Shown here piece by piece: positions 58,110 through 64,000 of a stretch of 64,000 nucleotides of DNA. The DNA is from Straminergon stramineum (taxonomy: Eukaryota > Streptophyta > Bryopsida > Hypnales > Calliergonaceae), in assembly GCA_963920665.1 (NCBI GenBank), contig OY987265.1, positions 9,305,001 through 9,369,000 of the forward strand. Direction: 5' to 3'. Position numbers and translations under genes: made by a program. Position 1 is the stretch's first letter; each line of letters begins with the position of its first letter. A model generated the notes under the pieces. It was not told where the DNA came from. It saw nothing but the letters and a program-made list of their open reading frames with translations, and searched no databases.

Positions 58110-60282
58110 CCCTACTCCAAAATCCGAAACTCGAAACTCCTTCTCCTAAATCCAAGAACGCCGCCCCAAATCTCCAATTCGCTCTACGACGTCCAATCAG
58201 CACCGCAACACCTGCTACTCGATACCTTTCTGTCTCTTAGGGCTCACCTCCAATGCATCTCCAGCTCTAATACTCACAGATCGGGATTATAACTTATTTT
58301 CACTACTGGCTAGAATGGAAGGCTTCTTGACTTCAGCTCTTTTTCGTACGAAGTTGACCTAGACGACGCTCTGAATCCGGCGAAACTTCGGACTAGACCA
58401 CCGACGCGGAAACATGGACCCAATATTCAAATCTACATCAAATTTCACCATCCGCCACTCAAAATGTTTGCGCGTAACAGGACTTGCTGTTGCAACTATT
58501 GCGGAGGGTGTGGACTGTGTTGAGGAGTGAGAGAATGCCTTGGAGCGCAGCGATGGCAGAGCTCTGGAGCGGCACATGGCTATGGCAGGAGACGCGACGA
58601 CGACGAGATTGCACTGGAGAATGAAAATCTTGACTCCCACATAGATAATAGGGAATATTGGTAAGGCGTAATCTACGGATTAAGGATAATTTGGGTCGGC
58701 AGTCAAGAAGCCTGTAAGAAGTCGCTTGCTTGTGAGAATGCTACAGTATAGCCCTTGCAGGCTTGCACTAAGTTAACTAAACGTAGGATGCCTAATGTGG
58801 CGTAATGAGAGATCTTTGAATTATTGTAGCCTGCACTAATAAAATGATTTCTTTCTAATTCTGAAATTAACTCTTGAACGATGACATACTTAGACGCTTA
58901 TTGTCTGATGGACGACAAAGAATCTTTCTATGTAAAGTAGAAGTGCAGATGTTTGACTTTAGAATTTTGTGTGAAAAGAGGAGACCTTGTAGAGTAGGTT
59001 GACATCCAATGGGGTGTTTGGGGATCTTTTTTAAACAAAATAATCTATGTAATATTGAAAAGTATGATTTTCTTGGAGACTAATCCGTTCTTTTATGGGT
59101 TAAGTGAATTTATGAGTCAAGAAAATATGTGAATTGATATTATTGAAGTCACACTAGATTTAACAACATATTTTTTGAATTACTTCATGATGAAATTATT
59201 GAAATTTGTCACAAATATGAAAATTCAAGAGGTTAATTCTTGAAGGACAAAGCATTAGATGTTTTTTAGGCCTCCAGAAGATTGTTTCAAGTTCATTCCC
59301 CGTCATGGAAACCAACCACTACTACAAAAAATAAAAAATTGTTAAAATTTTTTTTTTAATATTTTAAAATTAATTTTAAAATATTTTTTGACATGGCCAT
59401 CTCTTGACCACATCATGTAGCTGATGCGGCAAGGTGTTCTCCATAGTCTAAGAACTTGGAGTCTTCCGTAAGCTTGAAAAAACATCTACTGTGTCCATCC
59501 AACAAACCCTTGAACTATTAGGTAGGGTTGCTAAAGCCAGTCTTTTTGGATCTTTCCAAAAAAACTGACATAAGATAAAAACATTCACCCCTTTTGTGGA
59601 ATTTTAACCCCTAAAGAACCAAGAAGCCCACTTTGGGCTTTTTGAGGACTTAGACAACAACCTCTACCATAATTCGGGTCGGGGTCCACGGAAAATAATT
59701 ATTTTTTAGAAAGCCGGAAATAAAAGATAAGAAAAGAGACAAAATGCCGAATTCAGAAAGAATTACTTGACCAAGTGTCGTATTTGGTGAAAATGCCTTG
59801 TATTAGACGTAAGAAATTATGAAGTCCAATCACCAACTCTCTCCCAAGAAGGTTATCAAGGCAATATGTGGAGGATATGTTTTCCCATGTTCAGGGTGAG
59901 GAGGGTGGAGAGGTTTTATAATGAAATGCATTGTTCATCATGAATCCTCAAAGGATATGGGACAATTTAAAGAAGAGAGCTTAACTATGGGTGGTTAAGC
60001 TCCTACTAATCTTAATAGACATATCCCACATGGGTTGTTTCACCTCCTACCACCCTACTTGTATAGATAAGTTGTCTTTTCATCTCCTCTCATTGGATAT
60101 GATGGGGTATTTCAACGTGTCATCGCTGGAAATATTGAGATTCTTTCGATATTTCGTTGACTTTCTGAAAATTAAAATTTAATTTGCCGAACCTACTTTG
60201 GAAACTTTAATTAATTAATTGGCTACAATGTGCTGACCCTGCCCCAAAAGTGCAGTATTGACTTCATTGTTAAAAAAAATTT
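58110..60282. other. Upstream region of TMEM128-like gene, then AT-rich gap
   Basis: 58.1-58.65 kb is GC-rich and likely the 5' leader and promoter of the minus-strand gene; it carries a 93-codon minus-strand frame of unclear status. 58892-59010 is a copy of the repeat at 1345. At 59604 a lone TTAACCCCTAAAGAACCAAG looks like one end of the TTAA-MITE family, with no matching right end found. 59.3-59.4 kb is a T-rich low-complexity stretch. Confidence 0.45.
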
Positions 60283-60505
60283 CATTACAAGAGAAAGGTA
60301 TGTTTTAAGTGAGTTCTTAAGTATAGTCCTAAACATAAGATTATAAGTAATGACCATTAAGGAGATTTTCAGTAAAAATTTATTAGAAATACATGTGTCT
60401 TTAGTAAATTTTTACTGAAAATCTCTTAAAAGATTATTACTTATAATCTTATGTCTAGGACTATACTTAAAAACTCACTTAAAACGCACTTTTTCTCTTG
60501 TAGTG
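60283..60505. mobile_element. CACTA-type hairpin MITE, 223 bp
   Basis: The ends are CATTACAAGAGAAA at the left and, read inverted from the right, CACTACAAGAGAAA; TTT flanks both sides (60280-60282 and 60506-60508). The two halves are complementary over about 100 bp each with few mismatches (arms 60283-60390 and 60400-60505), leaving a loop of about 10-20 bp. CACTACAAGAAA-like termini with 3-bp duplications are typical of EnSpm/CACTA. Transcribed, it would form a long hairpin. Confidence 0.8.
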
Positions 60506-62120
60506 TTTGCATGAGATTTTTTGAATGGATGCTAATCATCCTAATCTATGTGTGAAACATTATTTCACATCATTTTGATAAATATTGCAAAAGTTTTTTA
60601 AAAAAAATTCTATGATTATGATAATGAATTTTCATAATATTAGGAATGATTCAAATGTTAATCGTAATATTCATAACTATTTATAATTGCATTTGGTCAA
60701 AAATGGCAAACTTTTCTTCTATGAAAATTTGAGACATGGGTCCCCAAAATCTTTTTGCCTAGAAAATTTTATTTTATTTTTTCAAAAATTGAACTATAAT
60801 TGAAGATATTTCAAAATGTATAGTTATGGTTAAAGTCTTGAAAATTGGACAGTCTACTAATTTGATAGTGAAGAATAGGATCTTGGAATTAGATTTTTCT
60901 AAAAAAACATCCTATAAGAAATGTTACTTTCATTTCAGAAATGAGAATTTGGAGGTGATTTTGGAAGGACAACTTCTCTTGGACAAATTAGGTGATTTAG
61001 GGATTATATATTGTACATTATTTTGGATCTTTAGATTGTCCTATGTTATTTTTTTGACATTTTATAGTAATTTCTATAATCATTTATAATGATTTTTTTT
61101 TATTTTGATATTAAATTTTTTAATCTTATATTCAATTACACAAGACTATATTGTACTATAGAACTTGTTAATACTTGCTAACTACCCATTGATTTTCAGA
61201 TGAAAATTTTCACTTTCTTCATGTTATAATATCATGTCATTTTAGAAGTTGCATTGAGTAATTATTTGAAGAATGCACTATTTAGTAATAAACTTCTTTA
61301 TGAACATTATAGAAAATGAGCCATGGTTTTATGGAGTTAAAAATCATTTGTGCTATTTTGTCACTACAAAGGCAAATTTTCTTCAAGTGAATAGACAAGC
61401 AATATTATGACACCTATCCCAATACTTGGTACTAACACTACTGTACTAAGTTACCAAGGTTGGCAAAACAACTTTTCTAATCTTTTGGATGGGAAAAGCA
61501 TCAATATAAATATTTCAATTTTTAGCATCAACCATACCAAACCTTATTTTCTAGAAAAAGATTAAATATTCAACGAGAGATGACAAATATTCAACAAGAG
61601 ATGCCAACCATCAACCACCCTGCTAATGCTACCAACACTAAATGTCAACAAGGCAATAAGAAACTGAATAGGATATTCATACATCCCTACAAAGCAATTG
61701 GTGTGAAAAGTGAAAACTAGTGTACAATCAATTGAGTGTCGCTTTACGTTCAGAATCCAAACATGCCGTCACAACGGTAGTGAACAAAATCTTTGTCCCG
61801 CGATCTCGATGCATTGATACCATTAACATGAGCGAAAAGATTCCGGAATCAGAAGATACACTGGACGTACCAAAACTCTTACAAGGCATACTATGCAGCG
61901 TTTTTTCGCTTTCTCGTAGTACAGTCACAGATCTGAATGAAGCTAGTTGGAGTACCGTACTACTTCGAGAGACACAAAAAGAGAGTTGGCAAAAGGTCGG
62001 ACATACCAACACTTTCTAGCCACCTGGGGTCCCTGACCAAAGTATAAAATCGTATTACCGTGAATTTAAGAGTTCAATGATGTATGCATGCTCTTCAAAA
62101 AGTATACACCACATGCCTGG
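60506..62120. other. AT-rich gap, then likely 3' region of the minus-strand gene
   Basis: Up to about 61.7 kb the sequence is AT-rich with no supported gene. 61.7-62.12 kb is GC-richer and carries overlapping plus and minus frames of 94-99 codons; it most likely is the 3' untranslated part of the gene starting at 62121. Confidence 0.4.
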
Positions 62121-64000
62121 TTAGAGCACACGAATCGCTGCCTGCAAATTTGGCAGCTCCTGCAGACCGCCCAGCTGTAGGACACCTCTCTGTAACAAAT
62201 ACCCTTGCCATGTCACAGTGGTAACTTCGGACTTAGAACCAAAACTTGGTCTGGGTTCCATCGTGCAATCCATGTAGCCATCGAATTTGTCAGCGTCAGC
62301 CTCATCTTCCACACTATCTAACAGCGATCGGTCTTCATCCATGGGTTCTATGCACTCACCGTCACATTCCATCCCGCGGGTCTCTTCAAGTGTTCCATCT
62401 CGGTTCTCGTCACCAACGCCCTTCACGTCAGAAGCAGTTCTGGCTTCTTCATCCATTAGCTGATCTTCTACCCTCATTCTTTTTGGATCAATTCCGGGTG
62501 TGAATTCAGCCTGTGCTTCAAATGCTTTCCTCTTCAAGTCTTGTCCGACTTCTTGATCGCTGAAAAGAGGAGACGAGTTTATGTCGATAGAACGGACATC
62601 ACAAGCAGATTCAGATTCCCTTCTTGTATGGCCGGCTTCTAGAGTTTTCTGTTTGACATCAAACTTAGGAATAATGGATTCATGACCAAATGCAGATGGG
62701 AGCATTCCAATTGCGCATGGAGTCCAACTCTTAGCCTTTGACCAAGGTCCTGCAGTTCCTGAAGTTTCCATTGACTTGATGGACTCAGAGACCTTCAAAT
62801 TCGCAACGTATTTGGCCATCGACATCTGCCAAGCATTCGTTGCAGATTGATTAGAGATGAAAAACAACAATTTTTGAAATCCTAAAGGGCTCATTGGTGG
62901 CCAAAGAAGTAGCTATTAAGAAAAACTTTAGGAAATCTGACATGTGGAAATTTGCGCATATAAGACTCATAAAAAAATTTTACTCAATAAGTTGGCGCAA
63001 ACAGATCAAGGGTACTAAAAAACTACAAGTACTAAAACTTTCCAGGACAATACCCACATGTTTGGTGGCAAAATTAGATTGGCATGACGTATACACAAGC
63101 CAACAGAAGTTAATTACCTCTTGCAGTTCCCTCGCCTTCACCACTGCAGTATCCAATGCCAACTCCCCATCCACGTCATTCTGTATACTGCATTCACAAG
63201 TAAATCAAGTAAGTATATATACATGTGACTTGTAAATAAACGGATAAATTCTTCTCTACACATTTTCTCTCCTCGATTGCGATGATTAGTCATTCATAAT
63301 ATTTACAAGACAAAGCTGATGACGGGTTCTAGAAACATGCAAATAGTAACAAGGAAAATTATCTGGTCGGAAGCAGTTAGCTACAACACACCAGACGAGG
63401 GTTGATGCACATACCTGTCTGATTGAAGCTGCCGGATATTAAAGTTCCTCCTATTTTCCTCGATCTCTAAACTAACCTCCAAGTCTTTGGCATAACTCTC
63501 GCTTGAACGTGATAGACTATACCTTGCTAGCAATTCCGCACGACGACGGAAGGAGCTATCATTGACTAGTGGCGAAAGATGAGAGACAAGCTTGACGAGG
63601 GACTCTGCGTCTATTCTGCTGCGCAAACACAAATGAGCGAGCTCTTTCAGAGTCTCTTGGGGGAAAACTGCTTGCATCTGCACATTCGCACCTGTGTCGA
63701 TAAATTTCGGTAAGCCAGTTGGTGCTTTCTTCTTCTTTGAAAGAGCAGAAGATTGATCAAGAATCCAAGCTGCCCATTCCACGAGCGCCTCTTTCGAAAT
63801 TGGCGTTACCGAGTCCTCTTTTAGCTCCATTCTAGAATTTAATTCAGTAGGCATGACTATCAGGGTTCTAAATATGCTAGAGAGCAACAGAGCTGGTAGC
63901 TGAGGCATCTGCTCAGCCAATTGAACGCAAGTGTGTTTCCATGCAGCAACAGAGTTGTCCTCCTTTCTCGTGGTGATGCCTAGATCATCACTAGACGACG
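62121..64000 (-). CDS. LAS1-like protein (putative), 3' part, truncated by the window edge
   Basis: Three minus-strand exons join cleanly: from the window edge to 63415, 63187-63118 and 62825-62121 (stop at 62121-62123). Donors are GACAG/GTATGT and CAAGAG/GTAATT; acceptors are AATGCAG and TTGGCAG. The visible 450 or so residues are helical in the first exon (AWKHTCVQLAEQM..., ALVEWAAWIL) and mostly acidic and disordered in the last. The last exon contains W-S-K-A-K-SWTPCAIGMLPSAFG, which resembles the WTPCPIGMLP motif near the end of plant LAS1-like proteins, subunits of the pre-rRNA ITS2 cleavage complex. The N-terminal LAS1 domain would be outside the window, so identity is tentative. There are no internal stops; the gene looks intact. 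Confidence 0.55.

Noticed and set aside
57739..58203. 154-codon minus-strand frame
   Set aside because: Overlaps TMEM128-like exon 1 in another frame on the same strand and carries no recognisable domain.
57797..58240. 147-codon plus-strand frame
   Set aside because: Antisense to exon 1 of the TMEM128-like gene, whose splicing is consistent over four exons.
58359..58640. 93-codon minus-strand frame upstream of TMEM128-like gene
   Set aside because: N-terminus looks like a possible transit peptide, but no downstream exon or domain; may be part of a leader.
61720..62019. 99-codon plus-strand frame near the LAS1-like gene
   Set aside because: A similar frame lies on the minus strand and the region fits the 3' untranslated part of the LAS1-like gene.

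Overview
This is nuclear DNA of a land plant. Coding exons are split by GT-AG introns of about 70 bp to 2.7 kb. The genes include plant-type families: a phytocyanin-arabinogalactan protein, an FPF1-like protein, a GT29 sialyltransferase-like protein, a kinase-jacalin fusion and CPSF73-I. Gene space is moderately GC-rich, while the long gaps are strongly AT-rich and packed with small transposons. The kinase-jacalin architecture, a dioxygenase-like remnant and the FPF1/GT29 pair make a seedless plant (bryophyte or lycophyte) my best guess. That guess is inference, not proof.

Layout. 1-7.5 kb: gene-free, with at least five repeat elements. 7.6-12.7 kb: plus-strand gene for an unrecognised acidic 247-residue protein (three coding exons). 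12.7-19.5 kb: AT-rich, with one copy of a 954-bp TTAA-ended MITE. 19.9-21.95 kb: FPF1-like ORF, then a GT29 gene interrupted by an in-frame stop. 22.7-23.7 kb: second 954-bp MITE, inverted relative to the first, so the pair brackets the FPF1/GT29 segment. 24-29.7 kb: mostly AT-rich. 29.76-31.56 kb: phytocyanin gene with a Pro-rich GPI-type tail. 32.1-32.7 kb: MITE. 35.1-37.7 kb: kinase-jacalin pseudogene. 38-42.1 kb: repeat copy, dioxygenase-like remnant and a CACTA-type non-autonomous element. 44.7-49.96 kb: intact eight-exon CPSF73-I. 51.9-54.3 kb: minus-strand remnant of a pogo-like DDE transposase. 56.15-58.1 kb: minus-strand TMEM128-like membrane protein. 60.3-60.5 kb: hairpin MITE. 62.1 kb to the right edge: minus-strand 3' part of a gene that resembles LAS1.

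The clearly functional genes act separately: mRNA 3'-end cleavage (CPSF73-I), probable pre-rRNA processing (LAS1-like), an endomembrane protein (TMEM128-like) and a cell-surface copper or arabinogalactan protein. I see no gene cluster acting as one pathway. The strongest unusual signals are the dense, well-bounded small transposons and several long in-frame pseudogenes. The stops I can explain in those pseudogenes are mostly compatible with C-to-T or G-to-A changes and frameshifts are nearly absent, which is what decay of methylated DNA would leave.
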